Origin: Comamonadaceae bacterium
GTDB lineage: Bacteria > Pseudomonadota > Gammaproteobacteria > Burkholderiales > Burkholderiaceae_C
Assembly: GCA_027484575.1 (NCBI GenBank)
Contig: JAIXSQ010000002.1
Location: forward strand, 1 to 64,000
Reading direction: 5' to 3'
Length of the DNA: 64,000 nt
The stretch's first letter is position 1. Every line of letters begins with the position of its first letter. Under the pieces are notes generated by a model that did not search any database, was not told the origin of the DNA, and saw only the letters and a list, made by a program, of their open reading frames with translations. Shown here one piece after another: positions 20,166-30,535 of the stretch. A program made the translations under genes and the position numbers.

Positions 20166-21623
20166 ATGAGCTTCGATCTCGTCCTGTTCGGCGGCACCGG
20201 CGACCTCGCCTGGCGCAAGCTGATGCCTGCGCTGTTCCAGGCCTTCCGCCACGGCACGCTGCCGCCCGGCGGGCGCATCGTCGGCGTGGCGCGCGACGCG
20301 CTCAGCGACGCGCAGTACCGCGACCTCATCCGCCAGCGCTTCGAGCATGTCGAGCTGGCCAAGCGGCCCAGCCCCGAGGAGTTCGAGCGCTTCGCCGGCC
20401 TGCTGCACTTCCAGCGCATGGACCTGTCCAAGCCGGGCGACTACGCCGCGCTGGCGGCGCGGCTGCGCGAGCGCAACGCGGGCACGGTGGTGCTGTACCT
20501 GGCCACCGCGCCGCAGCTGTTCACCACCGTTGTCGAGCAGCTGGCGGCCGCGGGCCTGAACACGCCGGCCACGCGCATCGTGCTGGAAAAGCCTCTGGGC
20601 CATGACCTGGCATCCAACCGCGCGATCAACGAGACCGTCTGCCGCGCCTTCGGCGAGCGCCAGGTGTTCCGCATCGACCACTACCTGGGCAAGCCGGCGG
20701 TGCAGAACCTGTTCGCCCTGCGCTTCGGCAACGCGCTGTTCGAGCCGCTGTGGCGGCGCGAGACCATCGCCAACATCCAGGTGACGATCGCCGAGGACCT
20801 GGGCGTGGAAAAGCGCGGCGGGTTCTACGACGGCACCGGCGCGCTGCGCGACATGGTGCAGAACCATGCGCTGCAGCTGCTGTGCGCGCTGGCCATGGAG
20901 CCGCCCATCAGCGCCGATGCCGACGCGATCCGCGACGAGAAGCTCAAGGTGCTGCGCTCGCTGCGCCCCTGGACGGCCGAGACCCTGGGCGCGCACGCGA
21001 TCCGGGGGCAGTACGGCGCCGGCGCGGTGCGCGGCATGTCGGTGGCCGGCTACCGCGAGGAGGCCGGCGTGGCGCCCGACTCCTGCACCGAGACATACGT
21101 CGCGCTGCGCGCCGAGGTGGCCAACTGGCGCTGGGCGGGCGTGCCGTTCTACATCCGCACCGGCAAGCGGCTGGCCGCGCGCGACGCCCACATCGTCGTC
21201 AACTTCCGGCCGGCACCGCATGCGATCTTCCGCACGCCGCTGTCGGCGTCGAACCAGCTGGTGATCCACCTGCAGCCGCGCGACGGGCTGGAGCTGCACC
21301 TGCTGGCCCAGGGCCAGGAGAACCGGCGCCAGGTGCAGTCGCTCACGCCGGTGCACCTGAACCTGGACTTCGACCAGCGCTTCGGCGCCGAGCGGGTGGG
21401 CGCCTACGAGCGGCTGCTGCTGGACGTGATCGACGGCCGGCTCAACCTGTTCGTGCGCAGCGACGAGCAGGAAGCCGCCTGGCGCTGGGTCGAGCCGCTG
21501 CTGGAGGCCTGGAAGGCCGGCGGCGACACCGGCCTGCGGCCCTATGCGGCGGGCAGCTGGGGCCCCAGCGCCGCCTCGGCCATGATCGCGCGCGACGGGT
21601 TCTGCTGGAGCGAGGAGCAGTAG
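20166..21623 (+). CDS. zwf: Glucose-6-phosphate 1-dehydrogenase
   Basis: This 485-residue enzyme oxidises glucose 6-phosphate to 6-phosphogluconolactone with NAD(P), feeding the pentose-phosphate and Entner-Doudoroff routes. The coenzyme motif is FGGTGDLAWRKL (residue 7) and the substrate motif is RIDHYLGK (about 168). EKPLGHDL and FYIRTGKRL are also conserved. The usual residue after DHYLGK is E, Q or K; here it is P (GKPAVQN). I chose the ATG at 20166 over an upstream in-frame ATG (20133) because the family starts MxFDLVLFGGTGDL. Confidence 0.96.
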   Translation: MSFDLVLFGGTGDLAWRKLMPALFQAFRHGTLPPGGRIVGVARDALSDAQYRDLIRQRFEHVELAKRPSPEEFERFAGLLHFQRMDLSKPGDYAALAARLRERNAGTVVLYLATAPQLFTTVVEQLAAAGLNTPATRIVLEKPLGHDLASNRAINETVCRAFGERQVFRIDHYLGKPAVQNLFALRFGNALFEPLWRRETIANIQVTIAEDLGVEKRGGFYDGTGALRDMVQNHALQLLCALAMEPPISADADAIRDEKLKVLRSLRPWTAETLGAHAIRGQYGAGAVRGMSVAGYREEAGVAPDSCTETYVALRAEVANWRWAGVPFYIRTGKRLAARDAHIVVNFRPAPHAIFRTPLSASNQLVIHLQPRDGLELHLLAQGQENRRQVQSLTPVHLNLDFDQRFGAERVGAYERLLLDVIDGRLNLFVRSDEQEAAWRWVEPLLEAWKAGGDTGLRPYAAGSWGPSAASAMIARDGFCWSEEQ

Positions 21624-21648
21624 GCCCGGGACGGCGGCCCCAGGCCCT

Positions 21649-21890
21649 CGTCATGCCCGCGCAGGCGGGCATCCAGGATCAGGCGCGGTGGTGGACCGTG
21701 GGTCCCCGCCTGCGCGGGGACGACGCCCCGCACCGTCATGCCCGCCGCCCCCGCACCGTCATGCCCGCGCAGGCGGGCATCCATGCTCAGGCGCGGTGGT
21801 GGACCGTGGGTCCCCGCCTCCGCGGGGACGACGCCCCCTTACCGTCATGCCCGCCGCCCCTCACCGTCATGCCCGCGCAGGCGGGCATCC
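21649..21890. repeat. Tandem array of composite palindromic repeats, 108-bp period
   Basis: Element A (palindrome TGCCCGC-GCAG-GCGGGCA) starts at 21649, 21757 and 21865, exactly 108 bp apart. Element B (GTCCCCGC...GCGGGGAC) follows at 21702-21724 and 21810-21832. A truncated A (CGTCATGCCCGC) precedes the second and third units, near 21734 and 21843. The array fills the 282-bp gap between the convergent zwf and peptide-transporter operon. There are no spacers of unique sequence, so it is not a CRISPR. Confidence 0.9.
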
Positions 21891-21905
21891 ACGATCGGCG
21901 AGGCG

Positions 21906-22915
<1,010 letters not shown>

Positions 22916-22919
<4 letters not shown>

Positions 22920-23905
22920 GCAGCCGCTCCCGCGTGGGTGTGCTGGTCGGCGTCGTGCAGCCAGCAGGCGGCGCGGGTGGCGCTGGCGTCGAGCAGGTCG
23001 GGCCGCTCGCGGGTGCAGCGCTCGAAGACGCGCGGGCAGCGCGGGTTGTAGGCGCAGCCCGTCGGGATCGCGTTCAGGCGCGGCATGGCCCCGTCGATCT
23101 GGTTGAGCCGCTCGCGGTCGCTCTCCATGTCGGGGATCGAGGCCATCAGGCCCATCGTGTACGGATGCGCCGGCTGGTTGATCACCTGGTGCACCGGGCC
23201 GATCTCGGCCACGCGGCCGGCGTACATCACGGCGACGCGGTCGCAGGTCTCGGCGATCACGCCCATGTCGTGCGTGATCAGCATGACGGCGGCGCCCCGG
23301 TCGCGGCAGATGCGCTTGAGCAGCTGGATGATCTGCGCCTGGATCGACACGTCCAGCGCGGTGGTCGGCTCGTCGGCCACGATCAGCTTGGGCTCGGCCG
23401 CCAGGGCCAGCGCGATCACCACGCGCTGGCGCATGCCGCCGGAGAACTGGTGCGGGTAGTGGTCGATGCGCTCGGCGGCGGCCGGGATGCCGGTGTCCTC
23501 GAGCAAGCCGATGGCGCGGCGGCGCGCCTCGGCCACGTCGACCGGCAGGTGCGTCTGGATGGTCTCGGTCAGCTGCCGCCCGATGGTGTACAGCGGGTTC
23601 AGCGAGGTCAGCGGGTCCTGGAAGATGGCGCCGATGCGCCGGCCGCGGATGCCGCGCATCTGCGCCGGCGGCAGGTTGTCGATGCGCTGGCCCTCCAGCA
23701 CGATCTGGCCCGAGGCGATGCGCCCCGGCGGCTCGAGCAGGCCGATGATGGAGGCGCCGGTCAGGCTCTTGCCCGCGCCGGACTCGCCCACCACGCCCAG
23801 GATCTCGCCGGGCGCGATGGAAAAGGAGATGTCGTCCAGCGCGCGCAGCGTGCCGCGGCGGTGGGGGAACTCGACGACGAGGTTCTTGACTTCGAGCAGG
23901 CTCAT
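22916..23905 (-). CDS. Peptide ABC transporter ATP-binding protein (DppD/OppD-like)
   Basis: This 329-residue ATPase has Walker [15 protein letters not shown] (about 38), Q-loop [16 protein letters not shown], signature [15 protein letters not shown], Walker [13 protein letters not shown] and [20 protein letters not shown]. The C-terminal Cys cluster ([15 protein letters not shown]) marks the peptide/nickel group. The ATG at 23905 is five bases after the permease stop. It supplies one half of the ATPase pair for the operon's permeases. Confidence 0.94.
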
Positions 23906-23910
23906 GGCGT

Positions 23911-24822
23911 TCAGCGCAGCCGGGGGTTCAGGGCGTCGCGCAGCCAGTCGCCCAGCAGGTTCACCGACAGGGCGATCAGGATCAGCATCAGGCCGGGGAA
24001 GATGGTGATCCACCACTCGCCCGAGAACAGGTAGTCGTTGCCCACGCGGATCAGCGTGCCCAGCGACGGCGAGGTGGGCGGCACGCCCACGCCCAGGAAC
24101 GACAGCGTGGCCTCGGTGATGATGGCCGTGGCCACGTGGATGGTGGCCAGCACCAGCACCGGGCCGGTCACGTTGGGCAGCACGTGGCGCAGCATGATGC
24201 GCAGCGGCGGCACGCCGGTGACGCGGGCCGCCTGCACGTATTCCTTGTTGCGCTCCACCAGCGTGGAGCCGCGCACGGTGCGCGCGTACTGCACCCAGCC
24301 GGTGAGCGTGATCGAGACGATCAGCACGCCGAAGGCCACGGTGTCGTGGGCGTTGGGGAACATCGCGCGGCCGACGCCGGCGATCAGCAGCGCCACCAGG
24401 ATGGGCGGGAAGCTGAGCATGACGTCGCACAGCCGCATCAGGAAGGCGTCGAGCCAGCCGCCCTTGAAGCCGGCCAGCAGCCCCAGGACGACGCCGATGA
24501 CCATGGACAGCAGCACCGAGGCCGCGCCCACCACCAGCGAGATGCGGGCGCCGTACATCAGCGCCGACAGGATGTCGCGGCCCTGGTCGTCGGTGCCCAG
24601 CAGGTACTTGGCCGAGCCTTCGGCCGACCAGGCCGGCGGGCGCCGCGCGTCCGACAGTTCCAGGGTGGTGAGGTCGAACGGGTTGTGCGGCGCGACCCAG
24701 TTGGCGAAGACGGCGCAGAAGACGCACACGAACGCGATCGCCGCCGCCGTGATGGCGACGGGCGAGGTGCGGAAGCTGTGGCCGATGTCGCTGTCCAGCC
24801 AGCGGGCGAGGGTCTGTCTCAT
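23911..24822 (-). CDS. Peptide ABC transporter permease (DppC/OppC-like)
   Basis: This 303-residue inner-membrane protein has a first helix at about 22-45, the DppC-type extracytoplasmic segment with [20 protein letters not shown] (about 75-95), and a five-helix permease core. The EAA loop is [23 protein letters not shown] (about 195-217), which docks on the ATPases. It must work with the DppB-like permease encoded two genes upstream. The substrate is probably di- or oligopeptides. Confidence 0.94.
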   Translation of the reverse strand: MRQTLARWLDSDIGHSFRTSPVAITAAAIAFVCVFCAVFANWVAPHNPFDLTTLELSDARRPPAWSAEGSAKYLLGTDDQGRDILSALMYGARISLVVGAASVLLSMVIGVVLGLLAGFKGGWLDAFLMRLCDVMLSFPPILVALLIAGVGRAMFPNAHDTVAFGVLIVSITLTGWVQYARTVRGSTLVERNKEYVQAARVTGVPPLRIMLRHVLPNVTGPVLVLATIHVATAIITEATLSFLGVGVPPTSPSLGTLIRVGNDYLFSGEWWITIFPGLMLILIALSVNLLGDWLRDALNPRLR

Positions 24823-24873
24823 GGCGGTCGGTGCGCGCCGGCGCGGCGGGGGCCGCGCCGGCAGGTCAGGCGC

Positions 24874-26448
24874 TTACTTCTTGACGGTGATCCACTTGAA
24901 GTCGAGGTAGTTGTCGCCGCGCTGGACGACGGTCACCTTCTTGCTCACGCCCCAGGCCAGCGACTGCTGGTGCAGGGGGATGTGGCCGATGTCGGCGGTG
25001 TGGATCTCGAAGGCCTGCTTGATCATCGCGTTGCGCTTGGCCTTGTCGGTCTCGGACTGCACGGCGCGCGTGAGCTTGTCGTACTCGGGGTTGCAGTAGG
25101 CGCCCAGGTTGAACTGGCCGGCGCCCTTGTCGTCGGGGCAGGCCATCAGCGCGTTCATCGCGTTGTGCGCGTCGTAGGTGCTGGGGGTCCAGCCGAGCAT
25201 GTAGAAGCTGGTGTCGCGGCGCAGCACCTTGGGGAAGTAGGTGCCCTTGGTCTCGGCCTGCAGGTTGATCTTGACGCCGATGCGCGCCAGGTTCTGCGCC
25301 ACCGCCTGGCAGATCCGCGCGTCGTTGACGTAGCGGTCGTTCGGGCAGTTCATCGCCACCTCGAAGCCGTTGGGGTAGCCGGCGTCGGCCAGCAGCTTCT
25401 TGGCGCCGTCCGGGTCGTAGGGCAGGCGCTTGTTCTGCTCGGGGAAGAAGCCGTTGATGCCGGGGCCGATCATCAGCGCGGTGGGCGCCGACAGGTTGCG
25501 CATCACGGTGCGCTTGATGCCGTCGATGTCGATGGCCTGGTAGAAGGCCTGGCGCACCCGCTTGTCCTTGAACGGGTTCTTGCCCTTGACGTTCGAGTAC
25601 AGCAGTTCGTCACGGCGCTGGTCGAAGCCCAGGAAGATGGTGCGCAGCTCGGGCGCGACCAGCGACTGCGTGGCGCCCGAGGTGTTGATGCGCTCGACGT
25701 CCTGCACGGGCACCGGCTCCATCACGTCGATCTCGCCCGACAGCAGCGCGGCCACGCGGGTGGCGTCGTTGGCGATGGGCGTGAACACCACGTCCTGGAC
25801 GTTGCCTTCGATCTTGCCCCAGTAGTTGCCGTTGCGGACGAACGCGGTGCGCACGTTGGGCTGGCGCTCGCGCAGGCGGTACGGGCCGGTGCCGTTGGCG
25901 CGGAACGAGGCGGCGTTCTCGATGCCCTTGCGGCGGTCGACCGGGCGCTGGGCCTGGTTGGTCTCGCACCACTGCTTGCTCATGATGAACACGTTCGTGA
26001 GCACGTCCGGCAGGATGGGGAACGGCGTGTTGGTCTCGATCTCGACCACGTGGTCGCTGATCTTGCGCACGGCCTTCACGTCGTTCGTGTAGCTCTTCAT
26101 GTCCGAGCCCTCGACCTGGGTGCGGGCCATGGTGAAGAGCACGTCGTCGGCGGTGAACGGGGTGCCGTCGTGGAACTGCACGCCCTTGCGCAGTTCGAAG
26201 CGCCACACGGTGGGCGAGGTCTGCTTCCAGGAGGTGGCCAGCGCCGGCGTGAGCGACAGGTCCTTGTTGCGGCCCACCAGCGGCTCGTACACGTTGCTGG
26301 TGACCGACAGCTGCAGCGACTCGTTGAGCGAGTGCGGGTCCATCGACAGTGCGTCGCCCTGGTTGGCGATGCGCACGGTCTGGGCCGAGGCGGCGCCGGC
26401 CAGCGCGAGCAGGGCGGCGGCAGCGAGGACGGTGGTCTTCATCTTCAT
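24874..26448 (-). CDS. Peptide ABC transporter solute-binding protein (family 5), copy 2
   Basis: This 524-residue periplasmic binding protein starts with a Sec signal peptide, cleaved after ALAGAASAQ (about residue 22). The family-5 fold shows in FELRKGVQFHDGTPFTADDV (about 82-101), and NGTGPYRLRE and YQAIDIDG lie further on. A Cys pair (NCPNDRY...ICQAV) may form a disulfide. It is clearly paralogous to the other binding protein of this operon (both contain SNVKGKNP and FYQAIDIDG-type segments). AAGGAG precedes the ATG at 26448. Confidence 0.94.
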   Translation of the reverse strand: MKMKTTVLAAAALLALAGAASAQTVRIANQGDALSMDPHSLNESLQLSVTSNVYEPLVGRNKDLSLTPALATSWKQTSPTVWRFELRKGVQFHDGTPFTADDVLFTMARTQVEGSDMKSYTNDVKAVRKISDHVVEIETNTPFPILPDVLTNVFIMSKQWCETNQAQRPVDRRKGIENAASFRANGTGPYRLRERQPNVRTAFVRNGNYWGKIEGNVQDVVFTPIANDATRVAALLSGEIDVMEPVPVQDVERINTSGATQSLVAPELRTIFLGFDQRRDELLYSNVKGKNPFKDKRVRQAFYQAIDIDGIKRTVMRNLSAPTALMIGPGINGFFPEQNKRLPYDPDGAKKLLADAGYPNGFEVAMNCPNDRYVNDARICQAVAQNLARIGVKINLQAETKGTYFPKVLRRDTSFYMLGWTPSTYDAHNAMNALMACPDDKGAGQFNLGAYCNPEYDKLTRAVQSETDKAKRNAMIKQAFEIHTADIGHIPLHQQSLAWGVSKKVTVVQRGDNYLDFKWITVKK

Positions 26449-26480
26449 GGGAGCTCCTTCGGGATAACGCGGTCGCGTTG

Positions 26481-27722
26481 TCAGGTGGCCAGGGGCAGGC
26501 CCTGCTCGACCAGGCCCGCATGCAGCGCGGCGCCCAGGGGCAGGATGTCGTCGTTGAAGTCGTAGCGCGGGTTGTGCAGCGGGTGCGGGCCGGGGCCGTC
26601 GGCGGCGCCCTGCCCGATCCGGATGTAGGCACCGGGCCGCACCTGCAGCATGAACGAGAAGTCCTCGCCGCCCATGCTGGGCGTCATGTCGCGCAGCACG
26701 CGGTCCTCGCCCACGAGCGAGGCGGCGACGTCGGCGGCGAAGTGCGCCTCGGGCACGGTGTTGACGGTGGCCGGGTAGATGCGCTCGTACTCGACGTCGG
26801 CGCTGGCACCGAAGCCCTGCGCCACGCCGGCGCACAGCTGGCGCAGGCGGTCCTCGACCAGCTGCTGCATGGCCTCGTTGTAGGTGCGCACGGTGCCCAC
26901 CAGCACGGCCTGGCCCGGGATCACGCTCATCGCGCCGGGGTGGCCGGCCTGCATCGCGCAGATGCTCACCACGGCCTGGTCGAAGGCCGAGACGTTGCGC
27001 GCGACGATGCTCTGCACGGCGCTGATGATGTGCGCCGACACGAGGACCGGATCGATCGCCTGGTGCGGGCGCGCGCCGTGGCCGCCCTTGCCGCGCACGG
27101 TGATCTGGATGCGGTCGACCGCGGCCTGCATCGGCCCGGGCGTGATGCCGATGACGCCCAGCGCGGTCTCGGGCGAGTTGTGCTGCGCGAAGACGCGCTC
27201 GCACGGCCAGGTGTCGAACAGCCCGTCCTGGATCATGGCCCGGGCGCCCGCGTAGCCCTCCTCGCCCGGCTGGAAGATCAGCACCGCGGTGCCGTCGAAC
27301 TGCCGCGTTTCGGCCAGGTAGCGGGCCGCGCCCAGCAGCATGGCGGTGTGGCCGTCGTGGCCGCAGCCGTGCATCAGGCCGCCGCGGGTGGACTTCCAGG
27401 CCACCTCGTTGTGCTCGTGCAGGGGCAGCGCGTCCATGTCGGCGCGCAGCCCGAGCATGCGGCCGGGGTCGGCAGCGCTGCGGCCGCGGCCGTGCACCAC
27501 GGCCACCACGCCGGTCTTGCCGATGCCGGTGCGCAGGCTGTCGACGCCGCACAGGCGCAGCGCCTCGGCCACGCGGCCCGCCGTGTAGACCTCCTCGAAC
27601 CCCAGCTCGGGGTTGGCGTGCAGGTCGCGGCGGAAGGCGGTGAGCTCGGGATGGAAGCGCGCGATGTGCGCGAAGGCCCGGCCGCTGGCCAGCAGGCGCG
27701 CCGGAGGGTGGCCGGCCTGCAT
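26481..27722 (-). CDS. M20-family amidohydrolase (hippurate/N-acyl amino acid hydrolase type)
   Basis: This 413-residue metallohydrolase has the M20D pattern: LRRDLHANPELGFEE-like N-terminus (FRRDLHANPELGFEE), GLRADMDALPLHE (about 92), HGCGHDGHTAMLL (about 117), FQPGEEGYAGA (about 150) and MGGEDFSFM (about 365). Zinc ligands are the Cys/His/Glu of these motifs. It lacks a signal peptide, so it should cleave imported acylated or peptide substrates in the cytoplasm. Its ATG shares one base with the stop of the permease gene (TGATG), so it is fully embedded in the uptake operon. Confidence 0.93.
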   Translation of the reverse strand: MQAGHPPARLLASGRAFAHIARFHPELTAFRRDLHANPELGFEEVYTAGRVAEALRLCGVDSLRTGIGKTGVVAVVHGRGRSAADPGRMLGLRADMDALPLHEHNEVAWKSTRGGLMHGCGHDGHTAMLLGAARYLAETRQFDGTAVLIFQPGEEGYAGARAMIQDGLFDTWPCERVFAQHNSPETALGVIGITPGPMQAAVDRIQITVRGKGGHGARPHQAIDPVLVSAHIISAVQSIVARNVSAFDQAVVSICAMQAGHPGAMSVIPGQAVLVGTVRTYNEAMQQLVEDRLRQLCAGVAQGFGASADVEYERIYPATVNTVPEAHFAADVAASLVGEDRVLRDMTPSMGGEDFSFMLQVRPGAYIRIGQGAADGPGPHPLHNPRYDFNDDILPLGAALHAGLVEQGLPLAT

Positions 27723-28702
27723 CAGTGCCCCTTGCCCCCGCCCACCCGCAGGCGCGGGTCGACGACGAAGTACAGCAGGTCGACCACGAGGTTGATCACC
27801 ACGAAGATCAGCGCGATCAGGCACAGGTAGGCCGCCATCACGGGGATGTCGGCGAAGGTGACAGCCTGGATGAACAGCAGGCCCATGCCGGGCCACTGGA
27901 AGACGGTCTCGGTGATGATGGCGAAGGCGATCAGGCCGCCCAGCTGCAGGCCGGTGATGGTCATCACCGGCACCAGGGTGTTCTTGAGCGCGTGGCCGAA
28001 ATGGATGGCGCGGTCCGACAGGCCGCGGGCGCGCGCGAACTTGATGTAGTCGGTGCGCAGCACCTCGAGCATCTCGGCGCGCACCAGCCGCATGATCAGC
28101 GTGAGCTGGAAGATGGCCAGGGTGACCGCCGGCAGCACGATGTGGCGCCAGCCCTTGGGCGTCAGCAGCCCCGAGGTCCACCAGCCGATCTGCACCGTGT
28201 CGCCGCGGCCGAAGCTGGGGAACCAGCCCAGGTGCACCGCGAACACCAGGATCAGCAGGATGCCGATCAGGAAGGTGGGCAGCGACACGCCCAGCAGCGA
28301 GATCGTCATGAACACCTGCGACAGGAAGGTCCCCCGCCGCAGCGCCGCGTACACACCCATCGGGATGCCCAGCGCCAGCGCGATGAAGGCGGCCACCAGC
28401 GCCAGCTCGAGCGTCGCGGGGAAGCGTTCGGCGATCAGGCGCGAGACCTTGGCCCCCTGGCGCAACGACAGGCCGAACTCGCCCTGCACCGCATTGACCA
28501 GGAAATGCCAGAACTGCACGAAGAAGGGCTGGTCCAGCCCCAGGTCGGCCCGCAGGGTGCGGATCTGCTCGGGCGTGGCGTCCTGGCCGAGCAGGAAGAC
28601 GACCGGGTCGCCGACGAACTGGAACAACAGGAACGCGATGAACGCCACGGAGACCATGACGATCACGGCCTGGAGGAGGCGGCGGAGGATGAAGGCGAAC
28701 AT
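27722..28702 (-). CDS. Peptide ABC transporter permease (DppB/OppB-like)
   Basis: This 326-residue inner-membrane permease has the N-terminal helix MFAFILRRLLQAVIVMVSVA and the DppB segment GLDQPFFVQFWHFLVNAVQG (about 56-75). Five further helices follow, with an EAA loop (YIKFARARGLSDRAIHFGHAL). The C-terminus is the typical LLYFVVDPRLRVG. It is separated from its partner permease by two genes, which is not the usual B-C-D-F order. Confidence 0.94.
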   Translation of the reverse strand: MFAFILRRLLQAVIVMVSVAFIAFLLFQFVGDPVVFLLGQDATPEQIRTLRADLGLDQPFFVQFWHFLVNAVQGEFGLSLRQGAKVSRLIAERFPATLELALVAAFIALALGIPMGVYAALRRGTFLSQVFMTISLLGVSLPTFLIGILLILVFAVHLGWFPSFGRGDTVQIGWWTSGLLTPKGWRHIVLPAVTLAIFQLTLIMRLVRAEMLEVLRTDYIKFARARGLSDRAIHFGHALKNTLVPVMTITGLQLGGLIAFAIITETVFQWPGMGLLFIQAVTFADIPVMAAYLCLIALIFVVINLVVDLLYFVVDPRLRVGGGKGH

Positions 28703-28773
28703 CGGGGGAGGAGCGGGCCGGGCGGCGATGCTAGCAGAGCAGCGCGCGCGCCACGGCCCCGTGGATCGCGTGC

Positions 28774-28822
28774 GTGACGCCGCGCGGCGTCACACATCGG
28801 GGACGGGCGCGCGCAGGCGCCC
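28774..28822 (-). other. Pair of GC hairpins between the first solute-binding protein and permease genes
   Basis: A perfect 20-base palindrome (GTGACGCC-GCGC-GGCGTCAC) lies at 28774-28793, and a second stem (CGGGCGC / GCGCCCG) at 28803-28822 follows directly after the binding-protein stop at 28829. Neither is followed by a T-run, so these are not classic terminators. In ABC operons, such hairpins behind the binding-protein gene often protect its mRNA, keeping it more abundant than the permease message. Confidence 0.55.
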
Positions 28823-28828
28823 GCCGGC

Positions 28829-30415
28829 TCAGTTGACCTTGACCAGGCGCCAGTCGATCCGGTTGTCGGGCCGGTGCACGACGTCGATGGTCTTCTTCAT
28901 GGCCCAGGGGATGACCTGGTTGTGCAGCGGGATGTGCGAGACGTCCTCCTTGGCCATCTGCAGCGCCTCGACCAGGCGGCGGTTGCGCACCAGCGTGTCG
29001 GACTCGACCTTGGCGCGGTCGATCACGGCATCGATGCGCGGGTTGCTGTAGCGGCCCACGTTGTAGTTGCCGTCGCCGTCGGTGCCCACGGTGCGCACCA
29101 GCGACTGCAGGCTGTACATCGCGTCGAAGGTGGGCACGCCCCAGCCCAGCATGTAGATGCTGGCCTCGAAGCGCTGGATCATCGGGAAGTAGGTGGTCAG
29201 CGGCAGCGTGCGCAGCTTGGCCTTGACGCCCACGCGCGCCCACATCGCGGTGACTGCCTGGCAGATCTCCTCGTCGTTGATGTAGCGGTTGTTGGGGCAG
29301 GCGAAGTCGACTTCGAAGCCCTGCGGGTAGCCGGCCTCGGCCAGCAGCTTGCGGGCGGCCTCGGCGTCGTAGGGCATGCGCTTGTGCAGGTCCTCGTTCC
29401 AGCCGTTGACCTGCGGCGCGATCAGCGTGCCGGTCGCCTGGCCCAGGCCGCGCATGGTCACGCGCATCAGGCCGTCGATGTCGATGGCCTGATACAGCGC
29501 CTTGCGCACGCGCTGGTCCTTCAGCGGGTTCTTGCCCTTGACGTTGGAGCCGGGCAGCTCGTCGCGGAAGGTGTCCAGGCCGAAGAAGATGGTGCGGCTC
29601 TCGACGCCGTCGATCACCTTCAGGTTGGCGTTCTGGCGCAGCCGGCCCAGGTCCTGCGGACTGGGGTCGAGCACCAGGTCGACCTCGCCCGACAGCAGGG
29701 CCGCCACGCGGGTGGCCTCGGCCTTGATCGGCGTGTAGACGATCTCGGTGATGTTGCCCTCGGCCTTGCCCCACCAGGCCGGGTTGCGCTCGAGCACCAT
29801 GCGCTGGTCGGGCACCCACTGCTTGAGCATGAACGGGCCGGTGCCCATCGCGTTGCGGTTGGCGAACGTCTCCTGGTTCGCGTTGCGGATGTCCTTGGGC
29901 TCGACCGAGTTGTTCTTCTCGGCCCAGGCCTTGCTCATCATGCGCAGTTCGGTGAGCTGGTTCAGCAGCACCGGGTTGGGGTTCTTGGTGAAGATGTCGA
30001 TGGTGTTCGCGTTCACCTTCACGATGCGGTCGAAGCCGGCCGTGTACGGCGTGAAGTTCGACGTGCGCATCATGGCGCGCTGCAGCGAGTACACCGCGTC
30101 GTCGGCGGTGAAGGCGCTGCCGTCGTGGAACTTGACGTTCTGCCGCAGCGTGATGCGCAGCTGCGTGGGCGTCAGCTGCTGCCACGACGTGGCCAGCACC
30201 GGGTCGACCTTGAAGGTGCGGCTGTTGTAGTAGACCAGCGACTCGTAGACGGCCGCGTGGATGCCGTTCTGCAGCGCGTTGTTCTGGGAATGGATGTCCC
30301 AGGTGGCGATGTCGCTGGCGCTGGCCCACTTGAACGGCTTGGCCTGGGCGAGCGGGCTGCCGACGGCCAGGACGGCGGCCGTGGCGATGCATGCGAAGGT
30401 GGTCTTGATCCCCAT
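28829..30415 (-). CDS. Peptide ABC transporter solute-binding protein (family 5), copy 1
   Basis: This 528-residue periplasmic binding protein has a Sec signal peptide cleaved after SPLAQA (about residue 25). LRQNVKFHDGSAFTADDAVY (about 90), GTGPFMLKQW and YQAIDIDGLMRV are family-5 marks. It is first in the seven-gene uptake operon and paralogous to the binding protein at 24874-26448. The pair may widen the range of peptides captured. A sigma-54 promoter candidate lies about 120 bp upstream of the ATG. Confidence 0.94.
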   Translation of the reverse strand: MGIKTTFACIATAAVLAVGSPLAQAKPFKWASASDIATWDIHSQNNALQNGIHAAVYESLVYYNSRTFKVDPVLATSWQQLTPTQLRITLRQNVKFHDGSAFTADDAVYSLQRAMMRTSNFTPYTAGFDRIVKVNANTIDIFTKNPNPVLLNQLTELRMMSKAWAEKNNSVEPKDIRNANQETFANRNAMGTGPFMLKQWVPDQRMVLERNPAWWGKAEGNITEIVYTPIKAEATRVAALLSGEVDLVLDPSPQDLGRLRQNANLKVIDGVESRTIFFGLDTFRDELPGSNVKGKNPLKDQRVRKALYQAIDIDGLMRVTMRGLGQATGTLIAPQVNGWNEDLHKRMPYDAEAARKLLAEAGYPQGFEVDFACPNNRYINDEEICQAVTAMWARVGVKAKLRTLPLTTYFPMIQRFEASIYMLGWGVPTFDAMYSLQSLVRTVGTDGDGNYNVGRYSNPRIDAVIDRAKVESDTLVRNRRLVEALQMAKEDVSHIPLHNQVIPWAMKKTIDVVHRPDNRIDWRLVKVN

Positions 30416-30535
30416 CTGATCCCTCGTGTTGTCAGTCGAAAGTGCCGAATGATGCTGAGGCGCCCCGGCAGCGTCGAGAGGGTTTCCCCGAAACGGTGCG
30501 AGACCCCCGTGCCCAGGCGCATTCCGCGAACGCGC

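Noticed and set aside
17579..20431. Apparent 950-residue protein merging pgi with upstream sequence
   Set aside because: The upstream part is a different frame across tal; pgi has its own ATG at 19135 and a family-typical length.
21649..21890. CRISPR array
   Set aside because: The units, including what would be spacers, are near-identical and palindromic, and there are no cas genes.
24874..27552. Apparent 892-residue protein merging the binding protein with upstream sequence
   Set aside because: The upstream part is out of frame with the M20 gene; the binding protein has its own signal peptide and Shine-Dalgarno at 26448.
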